Shown: in pieces, positions 17,973-30,341 of the stretch
Numbering within the stretch: position 1 is the first letter of the stretch
How the letters are laid out: every line of letters begins with the position of its first letter
Origin: Heliomicrobium gestii
Lineage (GTDB): Bacteria > Bacillota > Desulfitobacteriia > Heliobacteriales > Heliobacteriaceae
Direction of reading: 5' to 3'
Length of the DNA stretch: 64,000 nt
NCBI RefSeq assembly: GCF_009877435.1
Contig: NZ_WXEX01000006.1
Location: 124,001-188,000 of the forward strand
Translations under genes and position numbers: made by a program
Notes under the pieces: generated by a model
What the model saw: only the letters and a program-made list of their open reading frames with translations
What the model was told of the DNA's origin: nothing
Databases searched by the model: none

Positions 17973-19478
17973 CTACGAAAGAATCTGAACTCTGCATTCC
18001 CCAGGAAGATCGCAGAGGCCGTGATGCTGTAGTTGTACAGGATCTCCCTGCTTTTTGAAGACAATAGCAAACGAACCGGCGTTTTGAACATTGGCGAGTC
18101 GTAACACGCTCCCCTCCAAGTCCTGATGCGGCATCATACCTCGGCGGTTATACGTAGCGCTATCCAAGGCCGCCAATGCAACCATAAAGGTATATTCCCC
18201 CACTGCCAAATCAAAACGAATAGCCTGACAAAAACGTATCCGAGAACCCTTTCTAACTTTTCGGGGTACAGAGGTTCCATACTGAAGTGTGTTCTTACCG
18301 TGCACGATAATTCCTTTATCGTTGTGAATGACCAACCCGCCAATCGGCACCTCAATATCCCGATTAATCTCGAACTCATAATAAAAAACTCCTTGTTGTC
18401 CCTGGGAAAAAACCTGACAAGGTTGTCCACCTTGGTCACAGATTGCAACCCGAGTACAAAAGGCCCATCCATTTCCAATATTGTCTTTTTCCTCGATATC
18501 AAAAAAGGCACTTTCGACAGGCCATGTGAATGATTCATCCATTCTTTCTACCACTTCTGGTTCGTTAAACTCCGTTGTACCCGATTCACTTACCTCATTA
18601 TTATTACGAGACATATATTCATTTACTCGCTGTTCTTGTTCGAGCAGGTAATAGTGCTTTACCGCCTCCGTAGATTTACCTAAGTAAACCTGCCTTCCCC
18701 GATCCAACAACAACGCCTTTTCACAAAACTGTTCCACATCAACCATAGAGTGAGAAACGAGAATAATCGAGGTTCCTTTCCTCCGCAACTCCTCCAAACG
18801 CCGATAACACTTCTGGCGGAAAAAAACGTCCCCTACAGCCAGTGCTTCGTCGATTAAAAGTAACTCGGCATTAACACTGGTCGCTACTGCAAAGGCGAGT
18901 CGTACAAACATGCCGCTGGAATAAGACTTAACCGGTTGATCAATAAAAGGGCCGATATCAGCAAAGTCCACAATCTCTTGAAACCGCTGCTCTATTTCGA
19001 TCCGCGAAAGGCCTAGAATGGATCCATTCAGGTACACATTATCTCTACCGGTAAAGTCAGGATTAAATCCGCTTCCCAGTTCGAGCAAAGCCGCTACCTT
19101 GCCGTTAACCTGCAAGAACCCATCTGTGGGCTTTAAAATGCCAGCGATGATTTGCAAAAGCGTGCTTTTTCCACTGCCGTTCTTACCGATGATCCCGAAA
19201 GTTTCGCCGCGCCGGATTTGAAAAGAAACACCCCGAAGAGCCCAAAACTCTTTACCGTAACGCTTACCTACGGACGAAAGCAATTGCTCCTTGAGGCGGT
19301 CTAGTGGTCGATTATAGAGATGATAACACTTTGACACATCTTGAGCCGATAAAAGGATATCGCCATTGGAATGGCTGTTTTCATCCGACAGCGACTGCAT
19401 TTCAGGCGGGACCACCTGTTTGCCTGTCTGTTCCCTCTTTTTTATTCTTTTCTCTGGAATTCTGCCTTCGGTCAACAC
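17973..19478 (-). CDS. wzt: Polysaccharide ABC exporter ATPase with C-terminal glycan-binding-like domain (Wzt)
   Basis: The nucleotide-binding domain has Walker A GKNGSGKST at residue 98, signature YSSGMFVRLAFA and Walker B LLLIDEALAVGD, with the H-loop in LVSHSM. About 175 residues after residue 325 form a beta-rich extension like the Wzt C-terminal domain, which in other bacteria recognises terminally modified glycan before export. A GTG start is used because AGAGGAG lies ten bases upstream; an in-frame ATG at 19400 is an alternative. It pairs with the permease gene just upstream. The extension implies that export is gated by a chain-end cap. Confidence 0.93.
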   Translation of the reverse strand: MLTEGRIPEKRIKKREQTGKQVVPPEMQSLSDENSHSNGDILLSAQDVSKCYHLYNRPLDRLKEQLLSSVGKRYGKEFWALRGVSFQIRRGETFGIIGKNGSGKSTLLQIIAGILKPTDGFLQVNGKVAALLELGSGFNPDFTGRDNVYLNGSILGLSRIEIEQRFQEIVDFADIGPFIDQPVKSYSSGMFVRLAFAVATSVNAELLLIDEALAVGDVFFRQKCYRRLEELRRKGTSIILVSHSMVDVEQFCEKALLLDRGRQVYLGKSTEAVKHYYLLEQEQRVNEYMSRNNNEVSESGTTEFNEPEVVERMDESFTWPVESAFFDIEEKDNIGNGWAFCTRVAICDQGGQPCQVFSQGQQGVFYYEFEINRDIEVPIGGLVIHNDKGIIVHGKNTLQYGTSVPRKVRKGSRIRFCQAIRFDLAVGEYTFMVALAALDSATYNRRGMMPHQDLEGSVLRLANVQNAGSFAIVFKKQGDPVQLQHHGLCDLPGECRVQILS

Positions 19479-19514
19479 AAAGCGACGACTCCTCTGGAAT
19501 CCCCAAAAATCAAG

Positions 19515-20336
19515 TCATATGACATCAGGGAATCCTTCTCGTGTTTTTTGGAACCATGTGAATCCGCATACCAGAACCACCAAACCCACCATTAACTCGA
19601 TAACCCAAACTCCCCAGTCCGGCATCAGTCCCCAAACCATAACTCGACGCACATCCTCTACAACATAAGTTATAGGATTTAGATAATAGATGCCTTGCAA
19701 TTCCGCGGGGATAGCCGACAAGGGGTAGAAAATAGGGCTGAGAAACATGAGTACATTCAGACAAACACCCACTACTTGGCCCATATCGCGGATATAAACA
19801 CCCGTCGAAGCGAAAAACCAGGTAACTCCCAAAGCCATAATCAACAAAGGAAGCAACACAATGGGAAGAAAAATCGCCGTCCAATGAAGGGTCCCCATCA
19901 ATGTTGCCATCCCAACCAAAAGCACCAAATAGCCAACGGCACCATTAAATATTGCAGATCCTACCAGCGCGAGAGGGAGCACTTCCAAGGGAAAGACAAC
20001 CTTTTTTACGTAGTTTACATTACTTAATATCACTGTAGTAGATCGGCCTACAGCATCTGATAGCATTGTAAAGGTATTTAAACCACAGAACAAAACTAGT
20101 GCAAACTCTACCTTGCTACCACTTCCGGTTCCCCAACGTGCTTCAAAAACAACGCTAAAGACGAATGTATAGATTGACAACATAAGAACTGGTGTCAAGA
20201 AGGACCAGAATAAACCTAGAAGGGATCCTTTGTATCGACTCTGGATATCCCTTGTTGTCAACTGAATCACTAATGCCCGATTGGCCCAAAGTCTTTTGTA
20301 AATCTGAACCGGGTTGATCAATTCCATTACACTCAT
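19515..20336 (-). CDS. wzm: Polysaccharide ABC exporter permease (Wzm)
   Basis: A 273-residue ABC-2 permease with six hydrophobic segments; the N-terminal ALVIQLTTRDIQSRYKGSLL and the segment WFFASTGVYIRDMGQVVGV are characteristic of the Wzm/TagG/RfbA-type family. It would form the membrane channel for undecaprenyl-linked glycan with the adjacent ATPase, 36 bases downstream. GAGGATAAACA precedes the ATG with good spacing. Confidence 0.93.
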   Translation of the reverse strand: MSVMELINPVQIYKRLWANRALVIQLTTRDIQSRYKGSLLGLFWSFLTPVLMLSIYTFVFSVVFEARWGTGSGSKVEFALVLFCGLNTFTMLSDAVGRSTTVILSNVNYVKKVVFPLEVLPLALVGSAIFNGAVGYLVLLVGMATLMGTLHWTAIFLPIVLLPLLIMALGVTWFFASTGVYIRDMGQVVGVCLNVLMFLSPIFYPLSAIPAELQGIYYLNPITYVVEDVRRVMVWGLMPDWGVWVIELMVGLVVLVCGFTWFQKTREGFPDVI

Positions 20337-20382
20337 TGTTTATCCTCACCCCCTAAAGGGTTCGTCCTGTTACCGCCCCAAC

Positions 20383-22276
<1,894 letters not shown>

Positions 22277-22322
22277 AACACCCCTCGTTCTTGTTTGCTA
22301 TTGTGATCCCAGGCTATTGAAT

Positions 22323-23708
22323 TCATTGAATCCGGCCATAGACATCTTCATAACGAACGATGTCGTCTTCCTCTAAATACAGCCCCGTCTGCACCTCAAT
22401 GAATTGCAAAGGGATGCGGCCGGGGTTCTCCAACCGGTGCAATGTCGATTTGGGCACAAAAACGCTCTGATTTTCGTGGATCATCTTCACCTCATCGGCG
22501 ATCGTCACTTTCGCTGTCCCACTGATGACGATCCAATGTTCGCTACGGTGATAATGGAGTTGCAAGCTTAGAATTTGTCCGGGATTCACCGTAATGCGTT
22601 TAACTTTATAGCCGGGACCTTCAGTGATCACGGCATAACTGCCCCACGGGCGGAGGACTGTCGTATGTTCAGAGGCTTCCTTCCGCTTACTCGCCTTGAG
22701 TTGGTCGACCAGTTCCTTGACTCGTTGCGATTCGCCCTTCTTGGCTACCAGCACCGCGTCATTCGTTTCTACGACAATCATATCCTGCAAACCAATACCG
22801 GCGACAAGTCTGTTACTGCCCATAAACAATGAATCACGGCATTCAATGACTGTGCAATCACCGCGTACGATGTTTCCAGAGTCATCCTTCTCCATCGCAT
22901 CGTAAATGGCATCCCAACTGCCTACGTCGTTCCAATAGATATGCAACGGGAATACAACGAATTGTCTCGATTTTTCTGCAATCGCATAGTCTATCGATAT
23001 ATTCGGAAGTTCAGCAAATGTTTCCATCATGTGATCATAGCCGGAACAAAAGTAGCTATAAATCTCTGGAGAATACTTCTCCAACTCCTGCTGTAACGCA
23101 GATGGCGTAAAGGCAAACATGCCCGAATTCCAGTAATATCCCCCATGGGCTACATACTGTTTCGCAGTTGCGAGGTCAGGCTTTTCCACAAATTTCTCGA
23201 CTCGACAGCAGTTTTCCTTAGCTTCTCCAGCGAGAATATAACCGAAACCAGTATCCGGTCGATCTGGCTTAATACCAAAGGTTGCTAGGAATCCCTTCCT
23301 CACAGTCGACTCCGCGCTTTGAACGCTCTCAATGAAACGAGAAACAGGATCGATGAGGTGGTCCGACGGGGTCACCAAGATGACCTCGTCCTGTTCACAA
23401 CCGAGTTTATCCATACAATAGCGGCAGGCGAGCGCGATGGCAGGCGCCGTATTCCTTCCGACAGGCTCTAGAAGGATATGGGCGCCTTCTCCGCCCCATT
23501 GTTTCAGTTCATTCTTGACGTGAAACAAATAATCGCGGTTAGTGACAACAACGATATCAGAAGGAGAGATGATCTGGGTAAACCTCTCCACCGTATGGGC
23601 CAAAAGAGACTTTTCGCCATGAATTTTTAAGAATTGCTTGGGATAGCTTGAACGTGAGATCGGAAAGAGTCGGCTTCCCCCGCCTCCTGCCAGCACGATT
23701 ACCTTCAT
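22323..23708 (-). CDS. manC: Mannose-1-phosphate guanylyltransferase/mannose-6-phosphate isomerase
   Basis: A 461-residue two-domain enzyme. The N-terminal GDP-mannose pyrophosphorylase starts MKVIVLAGGGGSRLFPISRS and has EPVGRNTAPAIALA and FVEKPDLATA. The C-terminal cupin has RPWGSYAVITEGPGYKVK and LSLQLHYHRSEHWIVISG, typical of type II phosphomannose isomerase. It supplies GDP-mannose for the gmd branch. ATG at 23708 is chosen over an in-frame start at 23741, which would overlap gmd; AGGAG lies about twelve bases upstream. Confidence 0.95.
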   Translation of the reverse strand: MKVIVLAGGGGSRLFPISRSSYPKQFLKIHGEKSLLAHTVERFTQIISPSDIVVVTNRDYLFHVKNELKQWGGEGAHILLEPVGRNTAPAIALACRYCMDKLGCEQDEVILVTPSDHLIDPVSRFIESVQSAESTVRKGFLATFGIKPDRPDTGFGYILAGEAKENCCRVEKFVEKPDLATAKQYVAHGGYYWNSGMFAFTPSALQQELEKYSPEIYSYFCSGYDHMMETFAELPNISIDYAIAEKSRQFVVFPLHIYWNDVGSWDAIYDAMEKDDSGNIVRGDCTVIECRDSLFMGSNRLVAGIGLQDMIVVETNDAVLVAKKGESQRVKELVDQLKASKRKEASEHTTVLRPWGSYAVITEGPGYKVKRITVNPGQILSLQLHYHRSEHWIVISGTAKVTIADEVKMIHENQSVFVPKSTLHRLENPGRIPLQFIEVQTGLYLEEDDIVRYEDVYGRIQ

Positions 23709-23724
23709 AACACGCAACGACTCC

Positions 23725-24738
<1,014 letters not shown>

Positions 24739-24758
24739 TTAATAATGTATAATCTTGT

Positions 24759-25931
24759 TTATCCTATCTCATTACCCATAATGACAGAATCAATGAGAGC
24801 TCTGTAGGTTGCGATCATTGTGGGCCATGTATAGTACTGGCTAACGTATTCTCGACCGCTTTTGCCCATTATGTCGATAAGTCCCGGTTTTTCTACCAGT
24901 TCATTAACGGCTTTCACGAAGCTTTGACAATCGTAGAAACATCGCCCTCCTTGGCTTCGTCGGCAATGTCCAGCCAGCACTGGGTTATGACCATTTACTA
25001 ACACTGGAGTGTTCGCAGCCAGTGCCTCTAAAGTAACAATGGACAAACTCTCATAACGAGAGAACACAACCATGGCCATCGCTTCATGTAACAGTCTCCA
25101 TTTTTCTGCCTCGCTCACAAAGCCAAGTGAACGGATTTTAGGATGTTCCGGCACCGGATAGGATCCTTTACCAAGAAGATATAAGTCCGGGGACTCGCCC
25201 CCCATCTCTTTCAGCATCTGTTCATAATACTGAAAAAGCTGGTCCACTCCTTTCCCGGCATCCAATCTGCCCATATACAGGAGATACTTCTTTCTTTCTC
25301 GTCGATTTTTTTCTTCGGGTAAATCGATCCCGATTCCCCCGATAGCAAACTGTCGAGGAAGTATATTGAATCGCCTTTCTACAAGCTGTTTTTCTTCCTC
25401 ACTAAGAAAAAGCAATGCCTGTGCGTTGGAGAACATTTCCTCAAAAATGGTTAATGTTAAGGGGGGTTCGTCGTGAGCCATCGGTACCAGTATAGATTTT
25501 TTGTTTATGCGGGTTAGACCATAGTACGTCGTCCCATAGAGATAAGTAAAATAGACAAATAGGTCTGTCTTTTCTTGTATAGACTCAAGATATTCGAGCA
25601 ACTGTGTCGAATATGGGCCTTGCGCTTTCATCCATGTACGTTCAAAAACACTCGGCAATATCCTATGATAGACCAAACGGTTTAATAGAGAAAACGTTTT
25701 TTTCCGTGGGTGATCAACCGGAAACCGCCGTATTAAAACGCCATTCTCCTGCGTCTCTCCGGGCGGGAACTCATCTTGCCAGGTGAGATAATCGCTTGCA
25801 CAAGTCGTAACCACCTGCAAATCATACCAAGGTGCAAGACGTTCTGCGATTTGACGGCACAGCGACTCTGAGCCACCTAATACTTCTTTTCCATAGCGTT
25901 GGACCACGAAGACAACATTTTTTCTTTTCAT
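24759..25931 (-). CDS. Family 4 glycosyltransferase
   Basis: This 390-residue GT-B enzyme has VQRYGKEVLGGSESLCRQIA near the start, KYLLYMGRLDAGKGVDQLF in the middle and the donor-site region MVVFSRYESLSIVTLEALAA. The canonical EGFG is replaced by ESLSIVTLEAL, as in many family-4 enzymes. The ATG overlaps the stop of the upstream GT4 gene (ATGA). The donor could be a GDP-sugar, given the gmd group just downstream, but this is a guess from context. Confidence 0.88.
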   Translation of the reverse strand: MKRKNVVFVVQRYGKEVLGGSESLCRQIAERLAPWYDLQVVTTCASDYLTWQDEFPPGETQENGVLIRRFPVDHPRKKTFSLLNRLVYHRILPSVFERTWMKAQGPYSTQLLEYLESIQEKTDLFVYFTYLYGTTYYGLTRINKKSILVPMAHDEPPLTLTIFEEMFSNAQALLFLSEEEKQLVERRFNILPRQFAIGGIGIDLPEEKNRRERKKYLLYMGRLDAGKGVDQLFQYYEQMLKEMGGESPDLYLLGKGSYPVPEHPKIRSLGFVSEAEKWRLLHEAMAMVVFSRYESLSIVTLEALAANTPVLVNGHNPVLAGHCRRSQGGRCFYDCQSFVKAVNELVEKPGLIDIMGKSGREYVSQYYTWPTMIATYRALIDSVIMGNEIG

Positions 25932-27166
25932 CGCACTGCTCTTTTGATGTTCTGTAATTCATCAAGCTTTATTTTAATATTTAGCCCAATTATTTCCCAG
26001 GAAAAGTTGTTCATCGCCGATTCTCTTGCATCGTTTCCGCACCGATAGGCATATTCTTCGTCATCCACATATGCCATTATCGCCTTTGCGAACGCCTCTG
26101 GCGTGTCCGCGAAGAGCATGTGTTTTCCATGCTCCGCGCCAATCCCCTCAGCCCCAAGCGTTGTCGAAACGATTGGTTTACCATTCATCATTGCCTCAAT
26201 AATTTTTAACCTCGTCCCAGCGCCAAAGCGCACCGGTGAGATCACTACGTCGGAGCACTCATATTCTTCTTCTAAATTGGGAACGTACCCTTTCACAGAG
26301 ACGTTCGGCTCCTTTTTCAACCATTCCGGCGCACCAGATCCCACGATGTTTAGATTCATTTCCCTTCGTTTCGAGCGTACAATGGGCCAAATAGCTTTCC
26401 CAAACCACTCAATGGCATCTCTGTTTGGCGGGTAGTTCATATTGCCGACAAAAAGGATTGTTTTCTTTGATTGGTCATTCCTATTTAATTCTTTACGAAG
26501 CAGAGACTCTTCCCCGCTTGGTCCATCGACACCGTTCGGAAGGACTGCGATTTTACTCTCGGTATGTGGAAGCCGTAATGAGTCTCTGTCAATGGCCGAA
26601 GCAACAAAGGATAGATCCATCTCCGTGATCAATCTTCCTTCGTATCGGGCTAGCCGAATGGCCTCGAACCGATTTAGCCATTTCCAAAAGGAACCACTGT
26701 GTTGTTCTGCCATCCGTCTTCGGTAGAGGGAGAGGGCGTCACATAGGTCCAGAACGAACTTGGTTTGAGAAAGTTGGGGATTTGTTTGCAAGTGATGCAC
26801 ATACCAGGCTGTCTTTAATTGAGCTCCCCAAAGGACATCATAGTGTTGTCCATCGATATACTTAGAATGAACAAAGGCATTAAGCTTCTTACGAGTTCTG
26901 CTTGAGCGTCGGATCGCCGACGTAACAGGCGCTCGAAGATTCAGGATCCCATACATGTACTTCAGAATCGTATGTTTCTCGAAAAAAGATTCTACGGTTG
27001 CACAATACTGTTTAAGACGATCCCGCGCTTCTTCCGTAATCGGTTGCATAATAACCAGATCTACTCGCGCAAATTGGCTCAACGCTCGCAAGATCCCCCA
27101 ATTACGAATCTTATCGCCTTGATTTGGAGGCCATGGGCATTCATCCATCAGCATCAGCACTTGCAT
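25928..27166 (-). CDS. Family 4 glycosyltransferase
   Basis: This 412-residue GT-B enzyme begins MQVLMLMDECPWPPNQGDKI and has KTILFVGNMNYPPNRDAIEW and VISPVRFGAGTRLKIIEAMM, which match the EpsF/stp1-like group of GT4 enzymes. It should extend the lipid-linked glycan. It overlaps the upstream GT4 gene by 13 bases and the downstream one by four; AGGAGG lies ten bases before the ATG. Confidence 0.9.
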   Translation of the reverse strand: MQVLMLMDECPWPPNQGDKIRNWGILRALSQFARVDLVIMQPITEEARDRLKQYCATVESFFEKHTILKYMYGILNLRAPVTSAIRRSSRTRKKLNAFVHSKYIDGQHYDVLWGAQLKTAWYVHHLQTNPQLSQTKFVLDLCDALSLYRRRMAEQHSGSFWKWLNRFEAIRLARYEGRLITEMDLSFVASAIDRDSLRLPHTESKIAVLPNGVDGPSGEESLLRKELNRNDQSKKTILFVGNMNYPPNRDAIEWFGKAIWPIVRSKRREMNLNIVGSGAPEWLKKEPNVSVKGYVPNLEEEYECSDVVISPVRFGAGTRLKIIEAMMNGKPIVSTTLGAEGIGAEHGKHMLFADTPEAFAKAIMAYVDDEEYAYRCGNDARESAMNNFSWEIIGLNIKIKLDELQNIKRAVR

Positions 27167-28296
27167 GCCGCAAGGACCTCCTTATAGACGGACAAGGTTT
27201 CGGATGCGGCTTTTTCCCACGTAAACTGCCGTGCATAACGGAATCCAGTCTCTATTCGTTCTCTTCTCAGCAATTCATCTTCAGCCATCAACCGAATTTT
27301 TGAAGCCATATCATCGATATCGGTGGGGTCAAAGAGCAATGCATTCCCTTTTGCGATTTCCCCAACAGAAGTTGTCTTAGAACAAGTCACCGGCGTTCCG
27401 GACAGCATCGCCTCAATCACCGGCAGACCAAAACCCTCATAAAGAGACGGATAGACAAAAAACAGAGCGTTCCTGTATAATTCCCGGAGTTCTTCTCGCG
27501 TCACAAAATCCAGCAAACGCACGCCTTCCACTTGACAATCCGCAAAAGCGTCAGGGCGCTCAATTCCCGTGATAACCAATTCGATATCTGACCGGAAATC
27601 ACTTCTCGCTTTGCAAAATGCCTGAATCAACGCCCTAGTATTTTTCCTCTTATCGAGAGCACCGAGAGCGAAAATATAATTTCGCTTGCTCAATCCATTC
27701 CATTTATCAGTAAAGAAAATACCCTCTTTTTCATCACTTTGGTACCATTCCACGTCGGCGCCGCAGTATACGACACGAATCTTTTCGTCTGAGCCTTTTA
27801 ACACGTCTGAAATATCGGAACGAGAAAAGTATGAATCAGTAATGATCCGCTCACTATTTTCCGCAGTCTTTGGCAAGAGTCCCATTCGATACAATCGGCT
27901 CATCCGGTGTCGCAGCGATAGTCGCTCGTCCTGAAAAGTGTTCCGCCGGAACTCGATCACATCATGAATCGTAGTAACAACGGGACAAGGCTTGATAAAA
28001 GGCGCCATATTTGCGGGACAGTGAAGGAGCGCAAGTCCCTCCTGTTTGGCTGCATTAGGGAGCGCCCATTGCTCCCACAAAACCATGGGGGATGTGGCGA
28101 GCGTTCTAATGCGATAACAGCCGAATTTGGAGAAATACTCAATTTCAGCGGGGTCGGCTTGACTGTCAAGAAAGAGCGTAATTTCCCAATCACTTTCCAG
28201 GAGACGAGGATAATGCTCTAACAGATGATGAATGTACTCACCGATCCCCCGTCTTTTGCTTACAAGGCCGTAACGCGCATCTATTCCTATTCGCAC
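27154..28296 (-). CDS. Family 4 glycosyltransferase
   Basis: A 380-residue GT-B enzyme with N-terminal MRIGIDARYGLVSKRRGIGE, middle YIFALGALDKRKNTRALIQA and the donor-site FFVYPSLYEGFGLPVIEAML. These are typical of mannosyl- or rhamnosyltransferases of family 4, but the donor is not certain. It starts with GTG and overlaps the preceding regulator-like gene by ten bases; only a weak ribosome site is visible, so translational coupling is likely. Confidence 0.92.
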   Translation of the reverse strand: MRIGIDARYGLVSKRRGIGEYIHHLLEHYPRLLESDWEITLFLDSQADPAEIEYFSKFGCYRIRTLATSPMVLWEQWALPNAAKQEGLALLHCPANMAPFIKPCPVVTTIHDVIEFRRNTFQDERLSLRHRMSRLYRMGLLPKTAENSERIITDSYFSRSDISDVLKGSDEKIRVVYCGADVEWYQSDEKEGIFFTDKWNGLSKRNYIFALGALDKRKNTRALIQAFCKARSDFRSDIELVITGIERPDAFADCQVEGVRLLDFVTREELRELYRNALFFVYPSLYEGFGLPVIEAMLSGTPVTCSKTTSVGEIAKGNALLFDPTDIDDMASKIRLMAEDELLRRERIETGFRYARQFTWEKAASETLSVYKEVLAACKC

Positions 28297-28856
28297 GATC
28301 TTCGTTCACTTCCAAGCAACACTTTCTCAGTTTCCCACAGCACTACGCGCTCTTCCTTTTTCCACCTGTCTCCCATCGACTGATACTCCTCCCACCCTAA
28401 CACAAGCGGACGAATTCGACGATGGATTCGACTTTCCGCCAGTTCAATCAATTGACGTAAATACTCCTGATCTACATCACCAACGATGATGATATCAATG
28501 AGTCCAGTGTCAGTCCCTCGCGCGTAATCACCAATCAGTAAGGCAAGATAAACATTTCCCAATCCCCCCAGCACCATTTCCACCAGCTTGTCAATCCCAA
28601 GAGACTTTCGCACGATACTGGTGATGTCAGGAAACAAAGGATGCGCTGCATTGGCCTGGTAGACGATTTTTCGTCCTTGTGATGCATGGGTCAGCAGTTT
28701 TGCATCGACCAACCGCTTCAATTCCACACGAACCGCATTGGTGGACTCGCCAAAATCAGCAGCCAACTGACGCAGGTGGGCTGTATTATTGGGGTTTGTA
28801 AAAAAACGCAACAATAATTGCAGTCTTGTCTTCGATGTAATCAAGCTTTCCAGCAT
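28287..28856 (-). CDS. Winged-helix/MNT-type nucleotidyltransferase fusion, candidate regulator
   Basis: The first 75 residues form a winged helix (RLQLLLRFFTNPNNTAHLRQ, then STNAVRVELKRLVDAKLL). A nucleotidyltransferase-like core follows: LLIGDYARGTDTGLIDIIIV, with GDYARG and DII where active enzymes have GSxxRG and DxD. The canonical second aspartate is missing, so catalysis may be lost. Proteins of this shape recur in glycan loci, with no established role known to me. GGAG lies seven bases before the ATG. A good sigma-A-type promoter lies just upstream, so it may control the downstream part of the locus. Confidence 0.78.
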   Translation of the reverse strand: MLESLITSKTRLQLLLRFFTNPNNTAHLRQLAADFGESTNAVRVELKRLVDAKLLTHASQGRKIVYQANAAHPLFPDITSIVRKSLGIDKLVEMVLGGLGNVYLALLIGDYARGTDTGLIDIIIVGDVDQEYLRQLIELAESRIHRRIRPLVLGWEEYQSMGDRWKKEERVVLWETEKVLLGSERRSCE

Positions 28857-28892
28857 AACGTCGCTCCAAAACGCGCACTTTTTTTACTCATT

Positions 28893-28907
28893 TAAAGCAT
28901 AGCTTTA
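28893..28907. promoter_or_regulatory. Small inverted repeat overlapping the -10, possible operator
   Basis: TAAAGC, three bases, GCTTTA straddles the -10 hexamer of the promoter in front of the winged-helix gene. A protein bound here could block RNA polymerase, so autoregulation by the winged-helix protein is possible. The arms are only six bases long and may be chance. Confidence 0.3.
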
Positions 28908-28925
28908 TTACTCGTCTCATGTCAA
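28896..28925 (-). promoter_or_regulatory. Sigma-A-type promoter for the winged-helix gene
   Basis: A perfect -35 TTGACA (28920 to 28925) and a -10 TATGCT (28896 to 28901) are separated by 18 bases on the minus strand. The -35 overlaps the 3' end of the preceding glycosyltransferase gene. It would start transcription about 30 bases before the winged-helix ATG, giving the downstream genes an internal promoter. Confidence 0.6.
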
Positions 28926-30283
28926 GAACCGATATTTGTTAAGGATTCACGATACAACTCTTCATACTCTTGAAGCATCTTGTCCACAGAAAAATAGCGT
29001 TGAAATCTTGTTTGTGATGCGACGCCGTAGCGCTGTCTTTTTTCAGCATCGCAGAGCAGCATTTTGAGTTCTTTCCATAAAACGTCCGGCTCTCTCGATG
29101 GAACGATTTGTCCAGTCACCCCTGACTCAACTTGTTCTCGCACTCCTCCCACTTCCACCGAGAGTATAGGAAGACCTACTTTCATCGCTTCTAGAATCGC
29201 AATGGGAAATGCCTCCATACAAGAAGTTAATAAAAAAACGTCTGCTTGCTTTAGCAGAGATAAAATGTCCTGTCGCTCTCCTAACAAGGTAACCCAACCA
29301 TCCAAATTTCTTTTACATATCTCACTTTTCATTTCTTCATAAAGAGGACCGTCGCCTACCCAAAAAAAATGCACCCTATTCAACAGATCATCGGGATTTT
29401 CATTTGCGCATTTTTCTACCAGATCTAAAAAAAGCCACGGATCTTTTGCTTTCGCCAAACGACCGACAGTAATCACAATAAACGGCCGTTCTTTCTCAAA
29501 GTCCGTGGACAATTGTTTTAGATCCGGACTAGCTGTTGCAACTGCATGTTTTGCAATTGCCTCTCTTACGAGTTCATTCTGTTGCTTTGCCAAGTTACCT
29601 GTCTTGCCATCTTCGCCGTTCCCCAAAGGAAGGCCGTTGTGGATTACCTTCGCTCGCAAAGACGATGCTCCACTTTCACTGATCTGTAGTTCATGCCGCG
29701 ACGGGAGTATCGTCCTTGAAATCCCCTCTTCAACATCTCGTTTGGATACACAGACAATCGCGTTTGTGATTTGGGCCATCCACTTCTCTAACACAACAAA
29801 AAAACGCTGGCTCAATCCAGACATGCCATAGAAGCTCCATCCATGGACCGTAAAAATCGTCACGGGAACATGAGTAAAAAATGCAGCTAATCTTCCTAAG
29901 ATCCCAGCCTTCGAACTATGGCAATGCACGATATGCGGGCGAAAACAACGAATCAATTGCCGCAATTCCCAAAATGCCCGCAAATCAATCAAGGGATGAA
30001 TCTCACGTCGCATATATCTTAAGGGTACAATCGAAACTTCTGGACAGGATTCACGCACCCATTCGATTAATGCGCCGCTGTCTTTGCAGGCCAAGAGGAC
30101 TTCATATTCTACCATCACATCATCGGCAGGAACATTTTTCCGGCGACGGTCAGTTAGCCCTCGAATGAGTTCATATACAACCTTCTGGGCGCCTCCCGTC
30201 TCTGATAGCGTGATCAGTTGGAGAACCCTCAGTTTACCTTCTTGAGGCAAATTTCCGCTACTCCCCTTAACAACATGGTCCAT
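28922..30283 (-). CDS. Family 4 glycosyltransferase
   Basis: This 453-residue GT-B enzyme has LRVLQLITLSETGGAQKVVY near the N-terminus, a histidine in HIVHCHSSKAGILGRLAAFF, ITVGRLAKAKDPWLFLDLVE and the donor site FLLTSCMEAFPIAILEAMKV. It is similar to family-4 enzymes that act early in repeat-unit assembly, and it lies directly after the initiating transferase gene. ATG at 30283 is preferred because AGGGTG lies eight bases upstream; the in-frame GTG at 30292 is too close to that site. Confidence 0.9.
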   Translation of the reverse strand: MDHVVKGSSGNLPQEGKLRVLQLITLSETGGAQKVVYELIRGLTDRRRKNVPADDVMVEYEVLLACKDSGALIEWVRESCPEVSIVPLRYMRREIHPLIDLRAFWELRQLIRCFRPHIVHCHSSKAGILGRLAAFFTHVPVTIFTVHGWSFYGMSGLSQRFFVVLEKWMAQITNAIVCVSKRDVEEGISRTILPSRHELQISESGASSLRAKVIHNGLPLGNGEDGKTGNLAKQQNELVREAIAKHAVATASPDLKQLSTDFEKERPFIVITVGRLAKAKDPWLFLDLVEKCANENPDDLLNRVHFFWVGDGPLYEEMKSEICKRNLDGWVTLLGERQDILSLLKQADVFLLTSCMEAFPIAILEAMKVGLPILSVEVGGVREQVESGVTGQIVPSREPDVLWKELKMLLCDAEKRQRYGVASQTRFQRYFSVDKMLQEYEELYRESLTNIGS

Positions 30284-30341
30284 AATCTTCACACCCTAGT
30301 TAATCAGGACTACAAAGCACATACGGATGCCTCTTTTATCG

